Below are positions 9,634 to 18,067 of a DNA stretch of 64,000 nucleotides, piece after piece (within the stretch, counting starts at the first letter, position 1; each line of letters begins with the position of its first letter). A program made the translations under genes and the position numbers. Origin of the DNA: RUG695 sp050943135 (lineage in GTDB: Bacteria > Planctomycetota > Planctomycetia > Pirellulales > Thermoguttaceae). The stretch spans positions 1 through 64,000 of the forward strand of contig JBMNOP010000011.1 of assembly GCA_050943135.1 (NCBI GenBank), written 5' to 3'. Under the pieces are notes generated by a model that was not told where the DNA came from, ran no database searches, and saw nothing but the letters and a program-made list of their open reading frames with translations.

Positions 9634-11977
9634 CGACGATCCGGTACCAAAACCGGAGAGTGCGCCGAAACGGCTTCTTCCCTGTCCGATAGCCTCGGTC
9701 GTCTATCAGGAAGGGGCCGAGGGAGTTTTCGACTACCGGATTCCCGACACGCTTCTTCGCGTCGTACAACCGGGCCTGCGACTCTATGTTCCGTTGGGCA
9801 AATCGAATCGACGGGTCGTCGCCTGGTGTGTCGCCACGCGGATCGCACCGCCGCCCCTCGGGGCTAAGGGGAAACCGATCTTTCTGAAATACGTTCTCGG
9901 CCCTCTCGATCAAGAGCCGCTTCTGTCTTCCAAAATGCTCGACTTGGCTCGCTGGCTCTCGAAACGATATTTCTGCCCGCTCGGCACGGTGATGGAAACG
10001 ATTCTGCCGGCAGGAGTACGGCAACAGGCCGGAACAAGACCGACAACGGTCTATCGGGCCATTGAGAACCTCACGGAAAAACTCGCCGCCCTCGAAACAG
10101 AAAAAAAAACCCAAAAAAAACAGGGGCCTCTCCTTACCCCGAAGCAACGGCGTGTTCTCGAAGTCCTGCAAAAATCTCCCGAGCCGATGACCCTCGGGGA
10201 ACTGGCACGTGCCGCGCATACCAGCGACGTGCCGATCAAAGCGCTTAGGAAGATGGGGCTTTTCCGTTCCGAGCGGATCAGGCGCAAAAGCAAAATTTTC
10301 GAAGAACTCGAAAAACCGATCGCACGCACGCAGCCGCTCAATCTGAACCCCGAACAGACCAAGGCGGTGGCAAAGATTCTCGATTACGTCAACGCCGAGA
10401 CTTTTAAAACGATTCTCCTGCACGGGGTTACCGGAAGCGGCAAGACCGAGGTTTATCTGCAAGCGATCGCCGAGGTGGTCCGGCAGGGGAAACAGGCGAT
10501 TGTCTTGGTGCCGGAAATCAGCTTGACCCCACAGACCGTCCGTCGATTCCGCGAACGGTTCGACGGCGTGGCGGTCCTTCACAGCCATCTGACCGACATC
10601 GAGCGACATGTCGAGTGGAAACGGATCAGCGAAGGAAACGCGCAGGTGGTCGTCGGGGCACGAAGTGCCGTCTTCGCTCCCTTACGGCGTCTCGGCCTGG
10701 TGGTGATCGACGAAGAGCACGAAACCTCGTTCAAGCAGGGAGAACTCCCCCGCTACCACGCCCGCGAGGTGGCCCGTTATCGTGCCTGGCAGGAACAGGT
10801 TCCGTTGGTCCTCGGGTCGGCCACTCCGTCGCTTGAAAGTTGGCTGCACGCCGAGCGTGGAGATTACGAGCTGGTCTCGATGCCAAACCGGGTCAACGAT
10901 TATCCGCTACCGAAAGCCACACTCCTCGACCTGCGCACGCCGGCCGAATCGGGCTTTTCCCACGGGGCTCTCCATCGAAAACTCGCTCTGGCGATTCAGG
11001 AGGCTCTCGACGACGACGGCCAGGTGATCCTCTTTCTGAACCGGCGCGGATTCTCGACCCGAATCCAATGTCCCGCCTGCGGCGAGGTGATCAAGTGCCC
11101 CAACTGTGATATTCCGCTCACTCATCACCGCATCGAAAAGGCCGCGATCTGCCACTATTGCGACTACGAAACACCGATTCCGCGCCGATGTCCCGGGTGC
11201 GGTCATCCCGACATCAATTTCCGCGGGTTCGGAACCCAGCGACTCGAGAAAGAGTTAGCCACCCGATTTGACACCCCGATCCTGCGTATGGACATGGACA
11301 CGATGCGCGGACGGGGCGCTCACGAAAAAGCGCTTACCTCGTTTCGAAACGGGGAATACAAAATTCTGCTCGGCACGCAAATGATCGCCAAAGGACTTGA
11401 TTTTCCGAACGTCCTGTTGGTCGGCGTGATCAGCGCCGACACCTCCCTCTACCATCCCGATTTCCGCGCGTCGGAACGGACATTCCACCTGATCACCCAA
11501 GTGGCGGGGCGAACAGGTCGGGGGGAACGCGGCGGTCGGGTCCTCGTTCAGACCTACGCGCCCGACCATCCCGCCATCCGGGCGGCGGCCGGGCACGACT
11601 ACCACTCGTTCGTCAAGGGGGAACTGGAAAACCGAAAGCGGGTCGGGTATCCCCCCTACACCGAACTTGTCCGCCTGGTCGTTCGGGGAGAAGACGAGAC
11701 AAAAACCGAAAATTTTGCTGCCTCACTCGCGACGCTCCTACGGAAAAACCTGAACGAGATCAAAGACAAAAACGGCACCCCACTCCCCTTCCGGCTTCTC
11801 GGCCCGGCCCCGGCGATCTTTCCGAAACTTCGTGGGTTTTGGCGTTGGCACATCCATGTCCACTCCCCGTTCGGGGCGGCGATGCGCGAAGCGATCCGTA
11901 ATACGGTCAGCCAAAAAATCAACAAACCGGACGGCGTGGAATGGATCATCGACGTCGATCCGATCGACATGCTTTAA
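9608..11977 (+). CDS. priA: primosomal replication-restart helicase PriA
   Basis: A 3'-5' superfamily 2 helicase that reloads the replisome at stalled forks. The 789 residues include an N-terminal DNA-binding domain (DYRIPDTLLRVVQPGLRLYV), Walker A GVTGSGKTEVYLQA, the DEEH box (VIDEEHETSFKQ), and eight zinc-binding cysteines in CPACGEVIKCPNC, CHYC and CPGCGHPD pairs. Motif VI, QVAGRTGRG, follows. All expected motifs are intact and the length is near the family norm. The ATG lies inside the upstream membrane-protein gene, which suggests translational coupling. Confidence 0.95.
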   Translation: MVEQLRFFDDDPVPKPESAPKRLLPCPIASVVYQEGAEGVFDYRIPDTLLRVVQPGLRLYVPLGKSNRRVVAWCVATRIAPPPLGAKGKPIFLKYVLGPLDQEPLLSSKMLDLARWLSKRYFCPLGTVMETILPAGVRQQAGTRPTTVYRAIENLTEKLAALETEKKTQKKQGPLLTPKQRRVLEVLQKSPEPMTLGELARAAHTSDVPIKALRKMGLFRSERIRRKSKIFEELEKPIARTQPLNLNPEQTKAVAKILDYVNAETFKTILLHGVTGSGKTEVYLQAIAEVVRQGKQAIVLVPEISLTPQTVRRFRERFDGVAVLHSHLTDIERHVEWKRISEGNAQVVVGARSAVFAPLRRLGLVVIDEEHETSFKQGELPRYHAREVARYRAWQEQVPLVLGSATPSLESWLHAERGDYELVSMPNRVNDYPLPKATLLDLRTPAESGFSHGALHRKLALAIQEALDDDGQVILFLNRRGFSTRIQCPACGEVIKCPNCDIPLTHHRIEKAAICHYCDYETPIPRRCPGCGHPDINFRGFGTQRLEKELATRFDTPILRMDMDTMRGRGAHEKALTSFRNGEYKILLGTQMIAKGLDFPNVLLVGVISADTSLYHPDFRASERTFHLITQVAGRTGRGERGGRVLVQTYAPDHPAIRAAAGHDYHSFVKGELENRKRVGYPPYTELVRLVVRGEDETKTENFAASLATLLRKNLNEIKDKNGTPLPFRLLGPAPAIFPKLRGFWRWHIHVHSPFGAAMREAIRNTVSQKINKPDGVEWIIDVDPIDML

Positions 11978-12002
11978 TCGGTCGCGCTCCTTTTTGCCGT
12001 AC

Positions 12003-12031
12003 TTGAAATGATTCGGCGCCGCAGCTATAAT
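12003..12031 (+). promoter_or_regulatory. sigma70-type promoter for the AMMECR1-MEMO gene
   Basis: TTGAAA at 12003-12008, a 17-nt spacer and a perfect TATAAT at 12026-12031. It lies 110 nt upstream of the start at 12141 and just after priA. Confidence 0.8.
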
Positions 12032-12140
12032 ACCGACGGAGGAGTTTTCGGAAAAAAGAAAGATACATGCGGCGGATCGTGTTCCGCCGTGCCCGCCACC
12101 CATAAAATTCACTCGCCAAAGAAACCGATAGGAAAGAACC

Positions 12141-13694
12141 ATGGCCACGGAAAAACCTGTCTTTAGCAAAGAAGCGGAAGACCTCATCTTCGATACTGCC
12201 CGCGCGCAGGTCCTTTCGACCGTCCTTTGGCACGGAAGGGATCGCACAGACCCCGATTTCCACAAAAAGCTCGGTCCTTGGGCAGAGACTCCCGTCCTCG
12301 GCACTTTCGTCAGTTTCAAGAAGAACGATCAACTCCGAAGCTGCATGGGGTGGATGAGCGATGGTGTTTCCCTGGCCGAAGCGCTGAAAGCCTCGGCAAC
12401 CTCGGCAGCGCGAGAAGATCCTCGGTTCCCCCCCTTGGCGGCCTCGGAATTCGAGTCTCTTTCGATGGAAGTCTGGGTATTGTGGGGCATGGAAGAGACG
12501 ACCGTCGCTCCGGAAGAGCGTATCAATGCATTCCAAATCGGCAGACACGGCCTTCAGATCAGCGGCGGCGGCAGGCGAGGTCTCCTTCTGCCCGGGGTCG
12601 CGACCGAGTTTGGGATGGGGCCGCAGGAGTTTTTGGAAGCGGTCTGCAATAAGGCGGGGCTTCCCCGCGATGCATGGCGCGACGAGCGTACCACGCTTTA
12701 CATCTTTGAAGGTCTGGCCATCGACCGTCCTTTCTTCGACGCGTCGGTCGCGGCCGAACGAGCCGAGGCTCTCGAAAAGAGGAAGGGAAAAGAAGCGCGT
12801 TTCGACCCGCGCTCTTTCGCTTGGAACTTCGGTCGACTTACGGTTCCTTCCCGCGCCTCGGCCCCTCCGAACCCCGGGTTCCCCCAAGTTCGTCCGGCCG
12901 CCGTGGCGGGGATGTTCTACCCGCGGGGAGAAGAGCAGCGGCGAATGCTCGAACGGTTTGCCGCCTCGGCCACCGAAGAGCCTTGCACCGACACCACCGC
13001 GGTGATGATCCCCCATGCGGGATGGATCTATTCCGGGGAGCTGGCTTACCGCACCCTTGCCGAGGCGCGCATTCCTTCGTCGGTCCTGATCCTGGCGCCA
13101 AAACATCGTCCGGAAGGAAAACCGTGGGGACTTTCGCCGAGTCGCATCTGGGAGTTCGGCGACGGACAGCTCGAAAACGATATGGAGCTGACCGAAGGAG
13201 TCGCCCGGGCGGTTCCCCGATTTCAGCTCGACGCCGAATCACATCGGCGGGAACATGCCATCGAGGTGATTCTTCCCTTCCTGGCACAGCTTGCCCCGAA
13301 GGTCAAAGTCGCGGGGGCTCTTCTCGGTTACGGGAACGAGACCGATCTTTTCGAAGGGGCCAAGCAATTCGCCGACTATTACCAAACACTCGAAAACCCG
13401 CCCCTCTTGATCATTTCGAGCGACATGAACCACTATGAAAGCGAAGAACGGACCCGAGAGCTTGACGCGATGGCGCTCAACGCCCTTGAGACGCTCGATG
13501 CACGCCGACTCTGCCGAACCGTTTCGGAAAATCGAATCTCGATGTGCGGTGTTCATCCCGCCGCGTTTGTCTTGGAAACGCTCCGACTTTGCGGCAGACT
13601 CCACTCCTGCCGACAGATCGGGTACGCTACCAGCGGAAAAGTGTCGGGGGACTATCGGCAGGTTGTCGGCTACGCGGGATATCTCTTTTTCTGA
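12141..13694 (+). CDS. AMMECR1-MEMO fusion protein (AmmeMemoRadiSam system A+B)
   Basis: Residues 1-195 are an AMMECR1 domain, with GTFVSFKKNDQLRSCMGWM, AAREDPRFPPLA and QISGGGRRGLLLPGVA. Residues about 250-517 are a MEMO domain (MIPHAGWIYSG, SSDMNHYES, MCGVHPAAF), keeping the His/His/Cys set that forms the metal-centre pocket of MEMO proteins, a fold related to extradiol dioxygenases. In many bacteria these are two separate proteins encoded with a radical SAM enzyme in the AmmeMemoRadiSam system, whose reaction is not firmly established. Here they form one chain in A-B order, and no radical SAM gene is in the window. It has its own promoter and appears monocistronic. Confidence 0.9.
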   Translation: MATEKPVFSKEAEDLIFDTARAQVLSTVLWHGRDRTDPDFHKKLGPWAETPVLGTFVSFKKNDQLRSCMGWMSDGVSLAEALKASATSAAREDPRFPPLAASEFESLSMEVWVLWGMEETTVAPEERINAFQIGRHGLQISGGGRRGLLLPGVATEFGMGPQEFLEAVCNKAGLPRDAWRDERTTLYIFEGLAIDRPFFDASVAAERAEALEKRKGKEARFDPRSFAWNFGRLTVPSRASAPPNPGFPQVRPAAVAGMFYPRGEEQRRMLERFAASATEEPCTDTTAVMIPHAGWIYSGELAYRTLAEARIPSSVLILAPKHRPEGKPWGLSPSRIWEFGDGQLENDMELTEGVARAVPRFQLDAESHRREHAIEVILPFLAQLAPKVKVAGALLGYGNETDLFEGAKQFADYYQTLENPPLLIISSDMNHYESEERTRELDAMALNALETLDARRLCRTVSENRISMCGVHPAAFVLETLRLCGRLHSCRQIGYATSGKVSGDYRQVVGYAGYLFF

Positions 13695-13742
13695 CATCCG
13701 TTTTCGCACGTGACGGCCGTTCCCGGGCACGTCGCGTCGACC

Positions 13743-13770
13743 TTGAAAAACACGGGATTTATGGTAGTAT
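13743..13770 (+). promoter_or_regulatory. putative promoter upstream of the ABC operon
   Basis: TTGAAA at 13743-13748, a 16-nt spacer, then TAGTAT at 13765-13770. A terminator-like hairpin starts only 14 nt downstream, so it would initiate directly into it. Confidence 0.5.
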
Positions 13771-13783
13771 TGGGGATGGAGAA

Positions 13784-13809
13784 GGGGGCCCGGCGTGGCC
13801 CCTTTTTTT
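13784..13809 (+). terminator. intrinsic terminator or attenuator before the ABC operon
   Basis: A GGGGCC/GGCCCC stem (13785-13790 and 13797-13802) with a 6-nt loop is followed by seven T. It may end the AMMECR1-MEMO transcript, or attenuate the ABC operon that begins 47 nt later. Confidence 0.75.
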
Positions 13810-13855
13810 GTCACCCAATCTATCGATTTTTGACGACGAGGGACTTTGGATAACA

Positions 13856-14554
13856 ATGCTGGAACTGCGTAACTTAAAGAAATCTTACAAAGAACCCGAC
13901 GGCGGCGACCTGCCGATCCTCGACGTTCCGAGATGGAAGGTCGACGCGGGGGAACAGGTCGTGGTCATCGGCCCGAGTGGTTGCGGAAAGACGACCCTCC
14001 TGCACATTATCGCGGGGATTCTAAGACCGACTTCCGGGCACGTGCTGATCGACGGATGGGATATTCCCCTACTCAACGAGTCGGAACGAGACCGGTTTCG
14101 TGCGCTCCGGATCGGTTATGTTTTCCAGACTTTCAATCTCCTTCAAGGGTTCTCGGCCCTCGAAAACGTGATGATCGGCATGATATTCGCCGGCAAAGGA
14201 ACCGACCGCGCCCGCGCGGTCGATCTGCTCGACCGGGTCGGGCTGAAACATCGTCTGCATCATAAGCCGAGCCAAATGTCGGTCGGAGAGCAGCAGCGCG
14301 TCTCGGTGGCACGGGCTCTGGCCAACAGGCCGAAACTGGTCTTGGCAGACGAACCGACGGCCAATGTCGACGTCGGCAACCAACAGTTGGTGATCGACAT
14401 GCTCCGGAACAGTTGTCAGGAAGAAGGCGTGGCACTGATCCTCGTTACGCATGCGCCGCAGGTTTCGTCGCAATTCGATCGGGTCGACCGGTTGACCGAC
14501 ATCAACCTGGTCGCCAAGGAGAAGGTTGAGGAACCACTCTACCCGACCGGCTGA
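13856..14554 (+). CDS. ABC transporter ATP-binding protein, MacB/LolD type
   Basis: A 232-residue ATPase of the class that drives mechanotransmission permeases (LolD, MacB, FtsE). Walker A is GPSGCGKTTLL, the Q-loop region is GYVFQTFNLLQGFSALENV, the signature is MSVGEQQRVSVARAL (a VGEQQ variant of SGGQQ), and Walker B is LVLADEPTANVD. The ATG at 13856 gives a normal N-terminus (LELRNLKKSY); the frame is open further upstream but that part has no family similarity and crosses the terminator. The permease follows after 87 nt. With the DUF3299-like gene further on, it probably forms one export or extraction system. Confidence 0.9.
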   Translation: MLELRNLKKSYKEPDGGDLPILDVPRWKVDAGEQVVVIGPSGCGKTTLLHIIAGILRPTSGHVLIDGWDIPLLNESERDRFRALRIGYVFQTFNLLQGFSALENVMIGMIFAGKGTDRARAVDLLDRVGLKHRLHHKPSQMSVGEQQRVSVARALANRPKLVLADEPTANVDVGNQQLVIDMLRNSCQEEGVALILVTHAPQVSSQFDRVDRLTDINLVAKEKVEEPLYPTG

Positions 14555-14641
14555 GCTTTTCGGTGCATTGAGTTTCGATTGCGGGAATCAAACGAAAACC
14601 ACATATCACGCGGGTAATATTTTTGAGGGAATAGAGCAAAG

Positions 14642-16132
14642 ATGAGTCTGATCAAAATCGCGCTACGGAGCATCCAGCATCGTTCGCTTGCCTCGGCGCT
14701 AACCGCCCTTTCGATTTCGTTGGGAGTCGCCCTGGTCGTCACGGTCTTGGTTATCAACGGAGTTATCAGCAAAACTTTTCGTCAGGGAGCACAGGGGTAC
14801 GACTTAATCCTCGGTGCCAAGGGGAGCAAACTGCAGCTTGTGCTGAGCACGGTATTCTACAACCAGGAACCGCTCCCCCCGATCCCTTACCGATATTACA
14901 CCTTGTTGAACACCAGCAGATATTCCGCGGAAGTCGAAGCGGCGATCCCGATCGCAATGGGTGACCGTTACCAAGGGTACCCGGTGATCGGAACCACTCC
15001 CAACTATTTTCGGAAACTGATCCGTTCCGACGGAAAACCTTACACTTTTATGCAAGGGGAATCGTTCAAAAACACCGAGATAAACGGCGCGGTGATCGGC
15101 TACACGGTCGCCAAGAAGCAGAAAGTCAAACTGGGAGACAAAATCCGTTTCGGGCACAGCGGCGGATCCCGTGACGAAGACCTTCACGAACCGTTTACCG
15201 TACTCGGCATCCTCGATCATACCGGCAGTCCTAACGACCGCGCCGTTTTTGTCAACTTGGAAGGTTTCTATCAGCAGCACGAAGGAAACGAAGGGCCGCT
15301 GAAAGTCGACTACTCGCTTCTCGAAGCGGAAAAAGAAGCGCTCGGCATCGACGCGACCGATGCACGTCTCCCGGCCGACGCGGAAGACGAGCATACCGAA
15401 CACGCCGAGCATGAAACACATGAAGGAGACACCGCCGCAGGACACGCCCACACGCACGGTGACGGGCAACGGCGGCTGACCGCGGTTCTGATTGTTACCA
15501 AAGAGCAAGACGAGCAGGTTGCCGCGACGATGGAACAGATAGACCGAGCCATGGAGAGCCAACCGGGGGTCTCGATCGACGAGACCCAGTTGATCTCCAA
15601 ACGCCAGCGGCGCAAGGTCATTAATACCGCGGTCACGGCACTCCAACCGAAACTCGAAGGGGAACTGCTCGAAGCGCAGGCAGTCTCACCGGTTCGGGAG
15701 ATTGCGGCCTTTTACCAAGACGTGATCGGAAATATCCAGTATATTCTCATCCTTTTCGCGGTTCAGGTCATTGTCGTGGCCGGGATCGGAATGATGGTGA
15801 GTATCTACAATTCGATGAACGAACGACGACAAGAGATCGCCATTATGCGCGCGCTCGGGGCGCGCCGGGTCACCGTGATGTCGATCATCCTTCTCGAGTC
15901 GATTCTCCTCTCTCTCGGCGGCGGAATCCTCGGTTTGCTGATCGGGCACGGTCTGGTCTGGGCGCTGAGTCCTTTCATTATGGAATACTCGAACGTGATG
16001 GTTCGGTTCTGGGATTTTCAGCTCGCCGAACTGATCCTGATCCCCGGCCTGATCGTCATGGCTTCGGTGGTCGGGTATCTGCCGGCGGTGATTGCCTACC
16101 GAACCGACGTGGCCCAGTCGTTGCAGCCGTAA
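14642..16132 (+). CDS. FtsX/MacB-like ABC permease with histidine-rich periplasmic loop
   Basis: The 496 residues follow the FtsX/MacB plan: one membrane helix near residues 18-42, a large extracytoplasmic domain, and three helices near the C-terminus (about 365-390, 415-445 and 460-485) with the family stretch NERRQEIAIMRALGARR. An unusual insert at about residues 247-276 is very rich in His, Glu and Asp (HTEHAEHETHEG then GHAHTHGDG). Such loops often bind zinc or copper. It is directly downstream of its ATPase and 44 nt upstream of a DUF3299-like membrane protein. A metal-linked extraction or efflux role is inferred from this context and is not shown by sequence alone. Confidence 0.85.
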   Translation: MSLIKIALRSIQHRSLASALTALSISLGVALVVTVLVINGVISKTFRQGAQGYDLILGAKGSKLQLVLSTVFYNQEPLPPIPYRYYTLLNTSRYSAEVEAAIPIAMGDRYQGYPVIGTTPNYFRKLIRSDGKPYTFMQGESFKNTEINGAVIGYTVAKKQKVKLGDKIRFGHSGGSRDEDLHEPFTVLGILDHTGSPNDRAVFVNLEGFYQQHEGNEGPLKVDYSLLEAEKEALGIDATDARLPADAEDEHTEHAEHETHEGDTAAGHAHTHGDGQRRLTAVLIVTKEQDEQVAATMEQIDRAMESQPGVSIDETQLISKRQRRKVINTAVTALQPKLEGELLEAQAVSPVREIAAFYQDVIGNIQYILILFAVQVIVVAGIGMMVSIYNSMNERRQEIAIMRALGARRVTVMSIILLESILLSLGGGILGLLIGHGLVWALSPFIMEYSNVMVRFWDFQLAELILIPGLIVMASVVGYLPAVIAYRTDVAQSLQP

Positions 16133-16176
16133 TCGACCGATTCCATCATCTATCCGAAACACGGAGCTTCCTTACC

Positions 16177-16869
16177 ATGGCACGAACGGAATTCAGCGAC
16201 GCGTTGCGCGGGGTCTATCGCGACATTGACGAGGTCCACGGCGATGAACAGACCGTCGACTATAAAGAGATCAACTCGCTGGCGATCCTTTCGATCGTCG
16301 TGTCGGTCATCTCATGCCTCGGATTTTTCTTTAAACCGTTCATCCTCCTGGCGGTGATCGGTTTCGTGCTGGGCCTACAAGCCTTTCGGAAAATTCTGCG
16401 GTCTCCCGAAGAGCTCGGCGGATTGGCTCTGGCCACGTCGGGAATGGCGCTCGGCTGTCTGATCGGGGTTTCGGCCACGATTTTCCAGGTCTGGCACTAT
16501 TACCATAACGCACCTCCCGGTTACGATGTGGTCGAATTCGACTCTTTGGCGTTCGACAAGAAGGGGAAAGTGCGTCCCGAGATCCTTGCGCTTGACGGTA
16601 AAAAGGTTTATATTACGGGATACATGTACCCAACAGACCGGCATGCCGGGATTGAAAATTTCCAGCTGGTCCGTCTTTTGGGGCACTGTAAGTTCTGCAG
16701 TCCGGGAACAAACCCCGCCGACATGATCGCGGTCGACCTCGAAAGAGGGATGAGCGTTTCCTTTCGCGCGAACAAAGTCGTCGGTGTCGGGGGGATCTTC
16801 TACGTTGATCCCGATTTCAAACCGGGCGAAATCCCATACAGCATGGAAGCCGACGTCTTCCGAAAATGA
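16177..16869 (+). CDS. membrane protein with DUF3299-like extracytoplasmic domain
   Basis: The 230-residue protein has a cytosolic N-terminus, two or three hydrophobic segments between about residues 30 and 112 (a DUF4190-like hairpin), then a soluble domain. The domain resembles DUF3299: LDGKKVYITGYMYP, then FQLVRLLGHCKFCSPGTNPADM followed by an IAVDL strand. The CxxC pair lies where DUF3299 proteins have a conserved Cys/Pro-rich loop and could hold a metal. Its position after a His-rich permease suggests a partner in the same transport system. The DUF3299 assignment comes from pattern resemblance and needs a profile search. Confidence 0.65.
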   Translation: MARTEFSDALRGVYRDIDEVHGDEQTVDYKEINSLAILSIVVSVISCLGFFFKPFILLAVIGFVLGLQAFRKILRSPEELGGLALATSGMALGCLIGVSATIFQVWHYYHNAPPGYDVVEFDSLAFDKKGKVRPEILALDGKKVYITGYMYPTDRHAGIENFQLVRLLGHCKFCSPGTNPADMIAVDLERGMSVSFRANKVVGVGGIFYVDPDFKPGEIPYSMEADVFRK

Positions 16870-16889
16870 CATCCCCTTAAACATTAAAT

Positions 16890-18059
16890 ATGCCCCCTTT
16901 ACGAAAATATGTGGCTCGGTACGGAGCGATGCGCCTGATGGGGGTTTTTACCTTCCCTTCCGAAGACGTACTCTTTCACGGCACGCGTGTTATCTTGCGC
17001 ACCCTGCGCGGGCAGGAAGCCGGGGAGGTTCTCTGCGAGGCCAACCCAGACGCCTTGGCCCACCTCTCTCCCGGATACGAGGAGAACCGCATCGTTCGGA
17101 CCATGACACCGGACGATGAAAAGGAGTGTCGGCAGATCCGACTTGCCGAAAAGGACGAGTTTCAGCGGGCCAAGGTCATCATCGAACGGTTGAAACTGAC
17201 CATGGATCTGGTTCGGGTCGAACATCTCTTCGGCGGCGAACGGCTGATCGTCTACTATGTTGCCGATGAGCGGGTCGATTTCCGGGAACTCGTACGGGTT
17301 TTGGCCGCGGAATTTCAGACAAGAATCGAGATGCGCCAGATCGGTGCGCGCGACGAAACGAAACTCTTGGCCGATATCGGCGATTGCGGACGCGAGGTCT
17401 GTTGCAACACTTATTTGGTCTCAATGTTCTCTGTCCAGATGAAGATGGCCAAGCTCCAGAAGGCGACCCTCGACCCGACCAAAATTTCGGGGCGTTGCGG
17501 AAGACTGAAGTGTTGTCTGCGTTACGAGTATGAAGTCTATACCGAGCGGCTGGCGATGCTCCCGGCGATCGGTTCGTGGATCAACACGCCCGCCGGTCCG
17601 GGTCAGGTGATCGCCCAGGAACTCCTGGCCAAACGCCTTTTGGTCGAACTGGACGACCGGACCCGCAAGAACTTCACGCTCGAAGAGATCCGGTCCGTAG
17701 AGCAAACGGCATCTCCCCCCACCGCGGAAGAAAAATCGGAAAGGGGGAACACTGCCGATTTCGACGAATCGCGACCCTCACCGACCGAAAAGCCGCGACG
17801 GCACCGTCACACCAAAAGAGCTCGGCCGCCTCGCTCCGGGCAGATGTCGGGCCATTCGTCGGGTCCCTCCGCCCCTCCTCCCCAGACAGGGGAAAGTGGT
17901 CGCGGTTTCGAAAAAAAATACCAAACCGAGTGGCGCGGAACTCCCAAAAAGACGGCGCGTCCCGAAAATGTGCGGCGTCCGCATCCCAAAAACGTGCGTC
18001 GTCCGCGTCCCGAAGGCCGTGACCGCGGTTTTCGTAACAGAAAAAAAGAAAGTGAGTAA
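16890..18059 (+). CDS. PSP1 (RicT/YaaT-like) domain protein with basic tail
   Basis: The central region (about residues 85-270) matches PSP1/RicT: DLVRVEHLFGGERLIVYYVA, then CGREVCCNTYL and GRCGRLKCCLRYEYE. The paired cysteines correspond to those that bind Fe-S clusters in the Bacillus RicAFT complex, which affects RNase Y activity and competence. The C-terminal 110 residues are low complexity and rich in Arg, Pro, Lys and His, resembling an RNA-binding tail. The start is uncertain: MRLMGVF (16929) is equally possible, since no clear Shine-Dalgarno sequence is visible. tyrS starts 8 nt downstream. Confidence 0.85.
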   Translation: MPPLRKYVARYGAMRLMGVFTFPSEDVLFHGTRVILRTLRGQEAGEVLCEANPDALAHLSPGYEENRIVRTMTPDDEKECRQIRLAEKDEFQRAKVIIERLKLTMDLVRVEHLFGGERLIVYYVADERVDFRELVRVLAAEFQTRIEMRQIGARDETKLLADIGDCGREVCCNTYLVSMFSVQMKMAKLQKATLDPTKISGRCGRLKCCLRYEYEVYTERLAMLPAIGSWINTPAGPGQVIAQELLAKRLLVELDDRTRKNFTLEEIRSVEQTASPPTAEEKSERGNTADFDESRPSPTEKPRRHRHTKRARPPRSGQMSGHSSGPSAPPPQTGESGRGFEKKYQTEWRGTPKKTARPENVRRPHPKNVRRPRPEGRDRGFRNRKKESE

Positions 18060-18067
18060 ATATTTCG

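Noticed and set aside
13544..13855. 104-residue N-terminal extension of the ABC ATPase
   Set aside because: The open frame crosses the upstream gene's end and a terminator, and the family N-terminus begins at 13856.
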